Source of the DNA: Ancylobacter dichloromethanicus
GTDB lineage: Bacteria > Pseudomonadota > Alphaproteobacteria > Rhizobiales > Xanthobacteraceae
NCBI RefSeq assembly: GCF_018390645.1
Contig: NZ_JAHBGC010000038.1
Coordinates: 141,911 to 205,910 of the forward strand
DNA: 64,000 nucleotides
Direction: 5' to 3'
Positions 1 through 8,732 of the stretch are shown in pieces. The translations under genes and the position numbers were made by a program. Positions within the stretch are counted from its first letter, which is position 1. Each line of letters begins with the position of its first letter. The notes below the pieces were generated by a model. The model ran no database searches. It was given only the letters and a program-made list of their open reading frames with translations, and was not told the origin of the DNA.

Positions 1-66
1 GCGGGTGCCGCCGCCGGCGCGGCGGGCGGCGCGAGCGGCGCGGGGGTCCTTGCGCGGGCGGCTCAT
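1..66 (-). CDS. Electron transfer flavoprotein alpha-like subunit, N-terminus only (cut by window edge)
   Basis: Only 22 codons are visible, starting with an ATG that overlaps the dgcB stop codon in an ATGA arrangement. The peptide begins MSRPRKDPRAARAARR. As I recall, this Arg/Pro-rich 'RRDPRA' start is typical of the ETF alpha subunit encoded after dgcB in betaine loci. The start overlap shows translational coupling to dgcB. The expected role is passing electrons from dimethylglycine dehydrogenase to the quinone pool through DgcB. Identity rests on a short peptide and on gene order, so it is tentative. Confidence 0.5.
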   Translation of the reverse strand, partial: MSRPRKDPRAARAARRAGGGTR

Positions 67-1994
67 GCCACGCCCTCCGCTGTGCGCGCGGGCGCCGCGT
101 CGGCGCGCTCCACCGCCATCAGCACCAGTTCGGCGATGTCGTGCACCGCCGGGCGCTCGCCGGTGACGCCCTCCAGCATGGCGGAACATTGCGGGCAGGC
201 TACCGCCACGATGCCGGCGCCGGTCGCCATGGCCTGCGCCATGCGGATATCGGGAATGCGCCGCTCGCCCTCGATGTCCGATACCGGCGCGCCGCCGCCG
301 CCGCCGCAGCACATGGAGCGCTTGCCGGAACGCTCCATCTCCAGCCGCGCGATGCCGAGCCGGTCGAGCAGGCGGCGCGGGGCGTCCACCTCGCCATTGT
401 AGCGGCCGAGATAGCAGGGGTCGTGATAGGTGACGCGCGCCTCACTCAGCGCGCCGAGTTCGAGCCGGCCGGTGGCCGCCAGTTCGTCGAGGAAGGCGGT
501 GTGGTGGACCACCTCGTAGGCGCCGCCGAAGTCTTTGTATTCATTGCGCAGCGCGTGCAGCGCGTGCGGGTCGGCGGTGAGGATGCGGGCGAAGCGGTAG
601 CGCGAGAGCGTCTCGATATTCGCGCGGGCGAGGCGCTGGAAGCCGGCCTCGTCGCCGAGCCGGCGGGCGAGGTCGCCGCAGTCGCGCTCCTCCGCGCCGA
701 GCACGGCGAAGTCGACCTTCGCCTTGTGCAGCAGGCTGACAAGGGCCCGCAGGGTGCGGCCATAGCGCAGCTCATAGGCGCCCTCGCCGAGCCAGAGCAG
801 GATATCGGCGCCGCCCCTGGTCGCCATCAGCGGCAAAGGGAGGCCGGCGGCGAAATCGGTGCGGGCGGCAAGCGGGCGGCCGGAAGGCTCGTCGGCATAG
901 CGCAGTTCCATCAGCGGAAGAGCGGCCCTTGGTGGCACGGCCCCGAGTTCCAGCGTCTGGAAGCGGCGCAGGTCGATGATGGCGTCGACATGCTCGATCA
1001 TCATCGGGCATTCCTCGACGCAGGCGCGGCAGGTGGTGCAGGACCACAGCGTGTCCGGGTGGATCATCGCCCCGATGCCGACGATCGGCAGGCCCGGCCC
1101 GCCGACGCCGGCGACCGGGCGGGCATTGGGGTAGGGGCTGCCGGCGTAAGTCGCGTTGCTGGCGTGCGGTTGCAGGCTGGCGGCGAGGTCCTGGATCAGC
1201 CGCTTGGGGTTCAAGGGCTGGCCGGCGGCGAAGGCCGGGCAGGCCACCTCGCAGCGCCCGCACTGGATGCAGGCGTCGAAGCCGATCAGCCGGTTGAAGG
1301 CGAAATCCTCCGGCATGGCGGCGCCGAGGCGCGGGGTGTCGAGAGCGAGCGGGGCGAGGGCGGTGGCGCGCTCGCCGGCGAATCGCCCGGGGCGGGGATG
1401 GGCGACGAGATGGGCGGCACCGGCGAAGGCGTGGCGCATCGGCCCGCGGTCGATCTGCAGCGCGAGGCCGAGGCCGCCGACCGCGGCGAAGGCGAGGCCG
1501 GCGCAGCCGAGCGGCCATAGCGCGCCACCGAGCGAGGCGTCCAGCGCGACGAGGAAACCGCCGCCGGCATAGGCCGCGAGCAGGAACGGCAGAAGCTGGA
1601 ACCGGCCGCCGGACAGCCGGGCCGGCCGCCTCGGGTACCGCCGCCGCCCGACCATCGCCCCGCCGGCAAAGGCGGCGGCGAAGGCCAGCGCCGTGAGCCA
1701 CCAGAACAGCCTGATATCGCCCAGCGCGGGGACGAGACCGAGCAGCGCCAGCGCTGAGCCGACGATGAGCCCGCCGGCGGCCAGCGCGTGCATGCGCGCG
1801 GCGTAAGCGTCGCGCCCGACAATGTGGTGGACATCGACGAGGTAGCGCCTGGGCAAAGCGAGCAGGCCGGCCGCCCAATCGACCTTCGCCGCGCCGCCGA
1901 TGCGCCACAGAAGCGCGCGCCGCGTGGCCAGCGTGCCGGCGACGGCGACCATGGCGAGGACGGTGAGCGAGAGGAGCAGGGCCAATTCAGTCAT
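63..1994 (-). CDS. dgcB: DgcB-type membrane iron-sulfur electron transfer protein (DUF3483)
   Basis: This 643-residue protein has an N-terminal membrane part with hydrophobic stretches near residues 3-20, 70-90, 97-115 and 133-180. Two 4Fe-4S ferredoxin motifs follow, CIQCGRCEVACP at 242-253 and CTTCRACVEECP at 319-330. Two CCG-type cysteine-rich blocks end it (DPCYLGR at 525-531 with CCGG at 562; CPQC at 600-603). This is the layout of DgcB, which works with the flavoprotein DgcA and an ETF in oxidative demethylation of dimethylglycine to sarcosine and feeds electrons to the respiratory chain. It lies downstream of dgcA on the same strand, separated by a 263-base spacer filled with a palindromic repeat. 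A paralogous role with stachydrine or another N-methyl amino acid cannot be excluded. Confidence 0.85.
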   Translation of the reverse strand: MTELALLLSLTVLAMVAVAGTLATRRALLWRIGGAAKVDWAAGLLALPRRYLVDVHHIVGRDAYAARMHALAAGGLIVGSALALLGLVPALGDIRLFWWLTALAFAAAFAGGAMVGRRRYPRRPARLSGGRFQLLPFLLAAYAGGGFLVALDASLGGALWPLGCAGLAFAAVGGLGLALQIDRGPMRHAFAGAAHLVAHPRPGRFAGERATALAPLALDTPRLGAAMPEDFAFNRLIGFDACIQCGRCEVACPAFAAGQPLNPKRLIQDLAASLQPHASNATYAGSPYPNARPVAGVGGPGLPIVGIGAMIHPDTLWSCTTCRACVEECPMMIEHVDAIIDLRRFQTLELGAVPPRAALPLMELRYADEPSGRPLAARTDFAAGLPLPLMATRGGADILLWLGEGAYELRYGRTLRALVSLLHKAKVDFAVLGAEERDCGDLARRLGDEAGFQRLARANIETLSRYRFARILTADPHALHALRNEYKDFGGAYEVVHHTAFLDELAATGRLELGALSEARVTYHDPCYLGRYNGEVDAPRRLLDRLGIARLEMERSGKRSMCCGGGGGAPVSDIEGERRIPDIRMAQAMATGAGIVAVACPQCSAMLEGVTGERPAVHDIAELVLMAVERADAAPARTAEGVA

Positions 1995-2024
1995 CGGCGC
2001 GCCTCGCAGGGGAAGCGGCGCGAC

Positions 2025-2158
2025 CCCTCACCCGGCCCTGCGGGTCGACCTCTCCCCGACGGGGAGAGGTGAGGACAACCCGCCAGCGGGAAAGGCGAGA
2101 AAGAAGCGCGCGGGCGCGGGAGCCCTCTCCCCGCGGGGGAGAGGGTGGGGTGAGGGGG
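2025..2158. repeat. REP-like palindromic element between dgcA and dgcB
   Basis: Two inverted modules built on CCTCTCCCCG/CGGGGAGAGG cores lie head to head, each flanked by CCCTCACCC or its complement. The same modules recur at 18792-18892. This looks like the short interspersed palindromic family common in Rhizobiales genomes. It fills the dgcA-dgcB spacer and would fold strongly in the transcript. Confidence 0.75.
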
Positions 2159-2257
2159 CAGGGGGGCACCGCATGCCGAGCGCCATCATGACCGGGCCAA
2201 GCCCGGGGGAGACGTTCCATTTGCGGATCCATCGAGGCGATCATGGCCCGCTTCGCC

Positions 2258-4297
2258 TCACAAATCCTTGCAGAGCCGGAGCGAATCGTAGAGCGCGGCG
2301 TGGATGTTGCGCCCGGTCCAGGCATCGCCGACGCGGTAGAGCGCGAAGCCGGGCTGGCCGGTCCAGCGCTGCGGGCGGCCGGCGACGAGGGCGTCGAGAT
2401 CGGTCTCGCCGTCATTGACCGAGGCGCCGCGCAGCGCCTCGAACAGGGAGTCGACGGGGAGCGTGCCGTAATCGACCACGACGCGGTCGACCACGCGCTC
2501 TTCCTCGGCGTCGGTCATGGTGTTGCGCAGGGCGGCGATGAGGCGGTTGCCCTCGGGGTAGATCTCGATCAGCTCGGTGTTCGGCGTCATCACCACGCCG
2601 AGCTTGTAGAGTTCGCGCAGATGCACCGGCTTGTTGGTGGTGCCGACCTCCTGCGCGATCTGCACGTCGTGCGTCACCATCTCGACCAGGCAGCCCTTCT
2701 TCGCCAGCACCTCGGCGGTGGAGGCGGCGTTGTGGCCGCCGATCTCGTCGAACAGCAGCACCGAGCCGGTGGGCTCGACCTTGCCGGTGAGGATGTCCCA
2801 GGTGGAAACGGCGTGCTCATGGCCGCTGGCGTGGCCGGGATTGGGCACGCCGCCGGTGGCCATGACCACCACGTCCGGCGCCTCGGCGGCGATGTCGTCG
2901 GCGCTCGCCTCGCGGCCGAGGCGGATGTCGACGCCCTTCTTCTGCACCTGCGCGTAGAGCCAGCGGGGAATGCCGGACAGCGCCTCGCGCCAGGTCGCTT
3001 TCGCCGCGATGTTGATCTGGCCGCCGACCATCGGCTGCTTCTCGAACAGCACCACCTTGTGGCCGCGCTCGGCGCACACGCGGGCGGCTTCCAGCCCGGC
3101 CGGGCCGGCGCCGACCACCACCACCTTGCGCGCCACCTCCGCCTTCGGGATGACGTGCGGCATGGTGGCCTCGCGCCCGGTCGCGGCGTTCTGGATGCAC
3201 AGCGCGTCGCCGCCGACATAGATGCGGTCGATGCAGTAGCCGGCGCCGACGCATTGGCGGATGTCGTCGTCGCGGCCTTCCATCAGCTTCTTGACCAGAT
3301 GCGGGTCGGCGATGTGGGCGCGGGTCATGGCGATCATGTCGACATGGCCCTCGGCGACGGCGCGGGCGCCGGTGGCGAGGTCGGTCACCCGCTGGGCGTG
3401 GAAGATCGGCACCTCGACCTCGCGCTTGATGGCGCTGGGGAGATAGAGGAAGGGCGCGACCGGGAAGGACATGTTGGGCAGCGAGACGGCATGGGCCATC
3501 TCGTCCCGCGCCTGCCCGCCGACCACGTTGAGGAAGTCGACCAGGCCGAGCTTCGCGTATTCGGCGGCGATGGCGACGCAATCCTCATGGGAGAGGCCGT
3601 CGGCGATCAGCTCGTCGCCGGACATGCGCATGCCGATGACATAGTCGTCGCCGGTGGCCTCGCGCATGGCGGTGAGCACTTCCCGGCCGAAGCGCATGCG
3701 GTTTTCCAGGCTGCCGCCATATTCATCGGTGCGCTGGTTGACGGAGGGGCTCCAGAACTGGTCGACCAGATGGCCATGGGCGGCGGAAATCTCGCAGCCA
3801 TCGAGCCCGCCCTGCTGGCAGCGGCGGGCGGCGTCGGCGAACGCCTTCACCACGCGGCGGATGTCGTGCCGGTCCATGGCGCGCGGCACGGTGCGCGAGG
3901 CCGGCTCGCGCCGCACCGAGGCGGAGAGCGTCGGCAGCCAGTTTTCGGTGTCCCACTTGGTGCGGCGGCCCATATGGGTGAGCTGGATCATCAGCCTGGC
4001 GCCGTGGGCGTGCACCCGCTCGGCGAATTGCTGGAAATAGGGGATGACGCTGTCGTCGGTGACGGAAATCTGGTTCCACGGCGCCGCCGGGCTGTCGATG
4101 GCGACCGAGGAGGAGCCGCCGAACATGGTCAGCCCGATGCCACCCTTGGCCTTTTCCATATGGTAGAGCTGGTAGCGCTCCTGCGGCTTGCCGTCCTTGC
4201 CGTAGCCCGGCGCGTGCGAGGTCGACATCACCCGGTTGCGGATGGTCAGGCCCTTGATGGTCAAGGGTTTCAATAGTGCCTCGGCATTGGCGATCAT
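2258..4297 (-). CDS. dgcA: Dimethylglycine demethylase subunit DgcA (OYE-type flavoprotein)
   Basis: This is a 679-residue NADH:flavin oxidoreductase of the trimethylamine dehydrogenase/2,4-dienoyl-CoA reductase family. An N-terminal FMN TIM barrel spans about 1-345 and contains CEISAAHGHLVDQF and DEYGGSLENR. A cluster-binding region sits near 349-367, and a C-terminal Rossmann FAD region begins VVVVGAGPAGLEAA near 392. With dgcB downstream it should oxidise dimethylglycine to sarcosine. Cysteines are present at 349, 355 and 367, but the position of the second ligand in trimethylamine dehydrogenase is Ala-352. The start is set at the ATG giving MIANAEALL, since the ten residues encoded upstream are Arg-rich and unlike the family. 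A stachydrine-type demethylase is the alternative. Confidence 0.82.
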   Translation of the reverse strand: MIANAEALLKPLTIKGLTIRNRVMSTSHAPGYGKDGKPQERYQLYHMEKAKGGIGLTMFGGSSSVAIDSPAAPWNQISVTDDSVIPYFQQFAERVHAHGARLMIQLTHMGRRTKWDTENWLPTLSASVRREPASRTVPRAMDRHDIRRVVKAFADAARRCQQGGLDGCEISAAHGHLVDQFWSPSVNQRTDEYGGSLENRMRFGREVLTAMREATGDDYVIGMRMSGDELIADGLSHEDCVAIAAEYAKLGLVDFLNVVGGQARDEMAHAVSLPNMSFPVAPFLYLPSAIKREVEVPIFHAQRVTDLATGARAVAEGHVDMIAMTRAHIADPHLVKKLMEGRDDDIRQCVGAGYCIDRIYVGGDALCIQNAATGREATMPHVIPKAEVARKVVVVGAGPAGLEAARVCAERGHKVVLFEKQPMVGGQINIAAKATWREALSGIPRWLYAQVQKKGVDIRLGREASADDIAAEAPDVVVMATGGVPNPGHASGHEHAVSTWDILTGKVEPTGSVLLFDEIGGHNAASTAEVLAKKGCLVEMVTHDVQIAQEVGTTNKPVHLRELYKLGVVMTPNTELIEIYPEGNRLIAALRNTMTDAEEERVVDRVVVDYGTLPVDSLFEALRGASVNDGETDLDALVAGRPQRWTGQPGFALYRVGDAWTGRNIHAALYDSLRLCKDL

Positions 4298-4419
4298 GAT
4301 GGTCGGCGCGCTCCTTCGCCTACGCATTCGAAACCCGATGCTGGCACGATAGGTCGCGCGCGCCTATGCCCGACAGAAGATTTGCGCCATCGCGCCGGTA
4401 GCGTTGCGACCGCGCCGCG

Positions 4420-5283
4420 TCAGCGCAGCAGGATGCGCAGCGCCGACGGCCCGGCGAGCGCGAACACCAGCAGGGCCAGCGGCACGGCGAAGACGAAGCC
4501 GGCATAGTTGAAGCCGACCGCGCCGACCACGCCGCCGAGAAAGAAGGCGGCGAGGAAATAGGCCAGCAGCTTCAGTTTCTCGCGATCGGCCAGCACCAGC
4601 GGAACGCCGCCGCCGCGCCGCCGGCGGTGGTTGGAATAGAACAGCTTGCCGAGCTCGATGCCGATATCAGTGACGATGCCGGTCATGTGGGTGGTGCGGA
4701 TCTTGGCGCCCGACATCTTGGTCACGGTGGCGTTCTGCAGCCCCATGATGAAGCACAGCACCGCGACCGCGAGACCGAGCACCAGGCCGGACTGGCGCGT
4801 ATAGGCGCCGAGCAGGGCGAAGGCGAGCAGCAGGAACGCCTCCAGCGTCAGCGGCAGCGAATATTCGCGTCCGGCGACATGCAGCCGGCCCCAGTTGACC
4901 AGCAGCGCCGAGGTGGCGGCGCCGAGCAGGAAGGCGAACAGGGCGCCGAAGCCGGCCAGAACGAGGTCCATGGCGCCGAGTACCGCATGGTCGGCGGCCG
5001 AGGAGATGATGCCCGACATGTGCGAGGTGTACTGGCCGACCGCGAGCAGCCCGCCGGCATTGGTGGCGCCGGCGACGAAGGTCATGGGCAGGCCGAGCCA
5101 GGCATCGGCGAGCGGCGTGCGCTCCGGCGCCAGCATGCCTGAGGTCAGGTCGCTGTAGCGGGCCGCCAGCCGGCGGTAGGCGGACGGATTCACGGGCGCG
5201 TTCATCGGCGCATTCTCGGGCCCGCTTTCGGGCGCATTCACGGCAGCACGCGGCGCGGGCCGCATTCGGGAGATCGGGGCCAT
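4420..5283 (-). CDS. DUF1275 (YoaK-family) inner-membrane protein
   Basis: The 287-residue protein has about six hydrophobic segments, including runs near 65-85, 107-128, 138-155, 166-185 and two at the C-terminus. The motifs AGATNAGGLLAVGQYTSHMSG and FIMGLQNATVTKMSGAKIRTTHMTG are hallmarks of DUF1275/YoaK membrane proteins, whose substrate is unknown. The first 40 residues are Pro/Ala/Asn-rich and may not be translated, because later ATGs (for example at MNAPVN) are available. It lies 60 bases downstream of the AraC-type regulator on the same strand, so the two may be co-transcribed. Confidence 0.85.
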   Translation of the reverse strand: MAPISRMRPAPRAAVNAPESGPENAPMNAPVNPSAYRRLAARYSDLTSGMLAPERTPLADAWLGLPMTFVAGATNAGGLLAVGQYTSHMSGIISSAADHAVLGAMDLVLAGFGALFAFLLGAATSALLVNWGRLHVAGREYSLPLTLEAFLLLAFALLGAYTRQSGLVLGLAVAVLCFIMGLQNATVTKMSGAKIRTTHMTGIVTDIGIELGKLFYSNHRRRRGGGVPLVLADREKLKLLAYFLAAFFLGGVVGAVGFNYAGFVFAVPLALLVFALAGPSALRILLR

Positions 5284-5343
5284 CGGCCCTGTGTAATTAA
5301 TACCACGAACCGCGCCACGCCAGTGCGGACAATGCGGAGCCCT

Positions 5344-6321
5344 TCAGCCGCCCGGGCGCGGCGCGGGCGCGGCGGCGCCGCGGCGCTCGCGGCTCGGCGG
5401 GCGGCCGAAATGGCGGGCATAGGCGGTGGAGAAGTGCGCCGCCGACTGGAAGCCGCAGGCGAGGCCGACATCGGTGACCGGCAGCGGCGACAGGCGCAGC
5501 AATTCGCGCGCCCGCTCCAGCCGCAGGCGCAGCTGGTAGGCCGCCGGGGAGACGCCGAGATGGCGCTGGAACAGCCGCTCCAGCTGGCGGGAGGAGACGC
5601 CGAGCCGGTTGGCGACGGCGGCGATGCCGAGCGGCTGCTCGATCGCGGTCTCCATCAGCCGCACCGCGCGGGCCAGCGTCGGGTCGGGCAGCAGCGGGCG
5701 CGGGCGGGCCGCCACCTTTGCCGGCCGGCGCGGGGCGCGGTCGACGATGAACTGCTCCGACACCTTGTCGGCCAGCGCGCGGCCGCCCTTCGCCTCGATC
5801 AACGTCAGCATCATTTCCAGCGGCGCGACGCCGCCGGTGCAGGTGAGGCGGTCGCGGTCGATGACGAAGGCTTCCTCGACGAAGTCGATCTGCGGGAATT
5901 CCTCGCGGATCGCCGGCAGGTTCTCCCAGTGGACGGCGCAGCGGTAGAAATCGAGCAGCCCGGCTTCGGCCAGCACGAAGCTGCCGGTGCACAGCGCGCC
6001 CAGCGCGACGCCGCGTCGGCCGAGGCGGCGCAGCGTGTCGGCCACGGCGGGGGTGGCGGCGTGGCGTATGTCGATGCCCCCGCATACCAGCAAGAGGTCG
6101 AGCGGGCCGGCCTCACTGAGCGCGAGGGTGGGCGACAGGGTGAGGCCGTTGCTGGCCGTGGCGGGCGCACCGTCCAGCGTCACGATGCGCCAGGAATAGA
6201 GATCGCCCTCGGCCACGTAATTGGCCATGCGCAGCGCCTCCAGCGCGTTGGCGCAGGCGATCATCGAGTGGTTCGGCAGGGTCAGGAAGCCGATGCGCGT
6301 AAGCGAGGCGGGATCGAGCAC
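5344..6321 (-). CDS. GlxA-type transcriptional regulator (DJ-1/PfpI domain + AraC HTH), GbdR-like
   Basis: This 325-residue protein starts at a GTG. An N-terminal class I glutamine-amidotransferase-like (DJ-1/PfpI) domain spans about 8-195 and carries the nucleophile-elbow region GALCTGSFVLAEAG. A C-terminal AraC double HTH spans about 225-315, with IAAVANRLGVSSRQLERLFQRHLGVSP and DVGLACGFQSAAHFSTAYARHFG. Regulators of this build, such as GbdR in Pseudomonas, activate betaine and dimethylglycine catabolic genes. Its place between dgcAB and gbcAB supports that role. A second regulator of the same build lies at 12458-13516, and the sequence alone does not say which one is the betaine sensor. 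Confidence 0.82.
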   Translation of the reverse strand: MLDPASLTRIGFLTLPNHSMIACANALEALRMANYVAEGDLYSWRIVTLDGAPATASNGLTLSPTLALSEAGPLDLLLVCGGIDIRHAATPAVADTLRRLGRRGVALGALCTGSFVLAEAGLLDFYRCAVHWENLPAIREEFPQIDFVEEAFVIDRDRLTCTGGVAPLEMMLTLIEAKGGRALADKVSEQFIVDRAPRRPAKVAARPRPLLPDPTLARAVRLMETAIEQPLGIAAVANRLGVSSRQLERLFQRHLGVSPAAYQLRLRLERARELLRLSPLPVTDVGLACGFQSAAHFSTAYARHFGRPPSRERRGAAAPAPRPGG

Positions 6322-6484
6322 GTCGGATGCACCCGGAGGAGTTCTTGCCGAAAGTTGCGGCGGATCATGTTCGGAAAAGGGCGCGCAGGATTACCCCGGC
6401 TTGGCCACCGGCCGGCGCCAATCATGCCGCAAATTCGTCGCCAATGCAGGGGGAAATGAGCCCCGACAACGGGGGATTCCTTTC

Positions 6485-7258
6485 ATGCGTTCCATGACGC
6501 GCTCGCGCTCCACCTTCCAGTCCTGGCTGCCCGGCCGCATCATGCTGCCGGTGGGCTTCGCGCTCGCCATCGCCGCCGGCACCTATGTCGTCGCCGAGGG
6601 CAATGGCTATGCGCGCGGCAAGGCCGACGAGGCCGGCACGCTGCGGGCGCAGGAGAGCGTCAAGACGCTCGCCCGGCTGGTGGCGATGCCGGTCGATCTC
6701 ACCGAGGAACCGACCGACAAGGGCGACCGGCTCGACATTCCGACCATGATCCGGGCCATCGAGCCCGGCGCGGTCTACAAGCCGCCGCACAGGACCGCGA
6801 AGGCGGCCACCGGGACTCCGCGTCCCGCGGGCGCCGAAGCACCGCTCTCCAGCGACATCGCGGTGGCCGCGCTGCCGGCCGGGGTCGAGCGCTTCGACCA
6901 GTGCGGCGCGCGCTGCGACAGCCGCGACCCGATGGTGACGCGCGCCTCCTATCCGGTGGTGGTCGGCGCGCGGCAGATGCCGCCCGAAACCTCCGCCATC
7001 CCCTCCACCGCGCCGGTGCCGCCGAATGGCGGCGCGCCCGGCCAGCCGCTCGATCTGGCGATGGCCACCCGTGACCCGGCCTTCGTTCCGCCGGCACCCC
7101 TCGTCGCCCGGGTGGAGGAGCCGAAGGAGGAGGGCTTTCTCGGCCTGCCGCCGCTGCCGAGCGCGACCGAGGTGGTCGACCGGACCGTCGAGGGCACCAC
7201 GCGCGCCTATGACGGCATGAAACAGGCGGTGACCGGCGCGCTCGACCTCTGGCGCTAG
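6485..7258 (+). CDS. Hypothetical membrane-anchored protein
   Basis: The 257-residue product has a basic N-terminus followed by one hydrophobic segment near residues 18-35 (IMLPVGFALAIAAGTYVVA), which is a signal anchor or signal peptide. The rest is Pro/Ala-rich and low-complexity, with two close cysteines in the stretch QCGARCDSRDP. No domain is recognised. The ATG at 6485 is chosen because it directly precedes the basic-hydrophobic N-terminus. The gene is divergent from the AraC-type regulator, with a shared 163-base spacer. The strong plus-strand codon bias and the signal segment make a real gene likely; its function is unknown. Confidence 0.65.
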   Translation: MRSMTRSRSTFQSWLPGRIMLPVGFALAIAAGTYVVAEGNGYARGKADEAGTLRAQESVKTLARLVAMPVDLTEEPTDKGDRLDIPTMIRAIEPGAVYKPPHRTAKAATGTPRPAGAEAPLSSDIAVAALPAGVERFDQCGARCDSRDPMVTRASYPVVVGARQMPPETSAIPSTAPVPPNGGAPGQPLDLAMATRDPAFVPPAPLVARVEEPKEEGFLGLPPLPSATEVVDRTVEGTTRAYDGMKQAVTGALDLWR

Positions 7259-7269
7259 AGAACGTTTTA

Positions 7270-7293
7270 CCGATCAGGTTTCAACCTGATCGG
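7270..7293. repeat. Perfect 11-bp inverted repeat (palindromic hairpin)
   Basis: CCGATCAGGTT, a 2-base loop and AACCTGATCGG form a perfect hairpin 11 bases after the stop of the hypothetical gene and before the convergent gbcB end. There is no T-tract on either strand, so it resembles an interspersed palindromic element more than a factor-independent terminator. It could still protect or end both converging transcripts. Confidence 0.55.
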
Positions 7294-7342
7294 ATCAGGC
7301 TCCAGCGCGCGTTTCCAGCCGGGATGGGGCAAGCCAACCGGC

Positions 7343-8533
7343 TCAGCGGTCGACAATGAGGTCGCTGGTCGGCTTGGAGCAGCACAGCAGCGCCATGCCG
7401 GCGTCGATTTCGCGCTGGCGGATGCCGCCGCCATGCTTCATGTCGACCGTGCCCGAGACCAGCTTCGACTTGCAGGTGCCGCACAGCCCCTTCGAGCAGG
7501 AAGAGGGCAGGCGCACCCCGGCGCGGCGCGCCGCATCCAGCACGAACATGTCCGAGCGGCACTCGATCGAGCGCTTCAGCTTGGCGAACTCGATGGTGTA
7601 GGTGGTGACCGGCACCTCCAGCGCCTCGGGAATGGCCTGGAGCAGCTCGGCCGAGACAACCTCGGCCGCCAGTTCGGGCTCGGCGCGGGCGAGTTCGGCG
7701 AAGTCGAAGCTTTCCTCATGGTGGCGCGCCATGTCGAAGCCCGCGCCCTTCAGCATCTCGCGCACCGCCTTCATGAACGGCGCCGGGCCGCACACGAAGA
7801 TCTCGCGCTCGCGGTAATCGGGCGCGACATGTTCGAGCACGCCGAGGCTGATGCGGCCGCGCAGGCCGTGCCACGGCGCGCGCGGGTTGTCCGCCTCGCA
7901 GATCGGCGCGAAGCGGAACGTGCCGGGCTGGTTGCGCGCCATCAGCTCCAGCTCCTCGCGGAAGATGATGTCGGCGGGCGAGCGGGCCGCGTGGACGAAC
8001 ACGGTGTCGCGCAGCGCGCCGAGATCGTGGAAGGTGCGGGCCATCGACATCAGCGGGGTGATGCCGCTGCCGCCGGACAGGAACAGATATTTCGAGGCGG
8101 GCGTGGGCGTGCCCTGTGTGAAGCAGGAGAACTCGCCCATCGGGCCGATGGCGCGCAGCGTCGAGCCGACCGTCACATGGTCGTGCAGGTGGTTCGACAC
8201 CGGGCCGCCCGGCACGCGCTTCACCGTGATGGCGAGGGTGTGCGGGCGGGTCGGCGCGGAGGCGATGGTGTAGCAGCGGTTGACGCTCTCGCCGCCGATG
8301 TCGAGATCGAGGGTGAGGAACTGGCCGGGCTGGTAGCGGAACACGCAGGGGTCCTTCTGCGCCAGCACGAAGGTCTTCACATCCGCCGTCTCCTCGCGGA
8401 TGGCGAGCACGACCAGCGTGTCGTCGCCCTCCGGATTCCATTCGGGCAGGGCGCCGGTGAGGCGCAGCGCGGCGGGGTCGGGCAGGACGGTGGGGGTGGC
8501 GGCGTCCATGGGGTCGGTGCCTGACAGTTTCAT
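7343..8533 (-). CDS. gbcB: Glycine betaine monooxygenase reductase component GbcB
   Basis: This 396-residue flavodoxin-reductase-type protein carries an FAD-binding motif RCYTIAS at 86-92, an NAD-binding half with FLSGGSGITPLMSM at 151-164 and FVCGPAPFM, and a C-terminal plant-type 2Fe-2S domain with cysteines at 346, 351, 354 and 384. It is the electron-supply partner of the Rieske oxygenase GbcA. Together they convert glycine betaine to dimethylglycine and formaldehyde. It lies downstream of gbcA on the same strand with a 199-base palindrome-rich spacer. Domain order and context fit GbcB well; related hybrid-cluster reductases share the fold but not this neighbour. Confidence 0.88.
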   Translation of the reverse strand: MKLSGTDPMDAATPTVLPDPAALRLTGALPEWNPEGDDTLVVLAIREETADVKTFVLAQKDPCVFRYQPGQFLTLDLDIGGESVNRCYTIASAPTRPHTLAITVKRVPGGPVSNHLHDHVTVGSTLRAIGPMGEFSCFTQGTPTPASKYLFLSGGSGITPLMSMARTFHDLGALRDTVFVHAARSPADIIFREELELMARNQPGTFRFAPICEADNPRAPWHGLRGRISLGVLEHVAPDYREREIFVCGPAPFMKAVREMLKGAGFDMARHHEESFDFAELARAEPELAAEVVSAELLQAIPEALEVPVTTYTIEFAKLKRSIECRSDMFVLDAARRAGVRLPSSCSKGLCGTCKSKLVSGTVDMKHGGGIRQREIDAGMALLCCSKPTSDLIVDR

Positions 8534-8547
8534 GGTTTCACGTACGA

Positions 8548-8692
8548 CGTCATCCTGAGGTGGCCGGCACCGCCGGGCCTCGAAGGATGGGCGTGCTTTG
8601 CTTCAACATCCTTCGAGGCCCGCTGCGCTCGCACCTCAGGATGACGGTGATCGTCACCTCGGGATGACGTTGCCCGTCACCTCGGGATGACG
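8548..8692. repeat. Long composite palindrome plus two direct 17-mers between gbcA and gbcB
   Basis: The left arm CGTCATCCTGAGGTG (8548-8562) is matched by CACCTCAGGATGACG (8632-8646). An inner arm pair of CCTCGAAGGATG and CATCCTTCGAGG also pairs. Then GTCACCTCGGGATGACG occurs twice, at 8653-8669 and 8676-8692, as direct copies of the outer arm. The same element with its halves in opposite order lies at 19242-19350. Confidence 0.8.
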
Positions 8693-8732
8693 GTGATCGT
8701 CACCCGGCGTGGCAGCGGCGGGAAGCTCGCCC

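Noticed and set aside
82-1520. Long plus-strand reading frames opposite dgcB (and similar long frames opposite dgcA, gbcA, soxA, gcl, oxc, oxlT, thiC and others)
   Set aside because: They are Arg/Gly/Ala-rich or His/Asp-rich shadows produced by high GC and lack domains; the opposite strand encodes clear enzymes.
7270-7293. Factor-independent terminator between the 6485 gene and gbcB
   Set aside because: The stem is perfect but no T-tract follows on either strand; it was kept only as a palindromic repeat.
8548-8703. CRISPR array
   Set aside because: Repeats are palindromic arms of one element with two short direct copies; no regular spacers and no cas genes.
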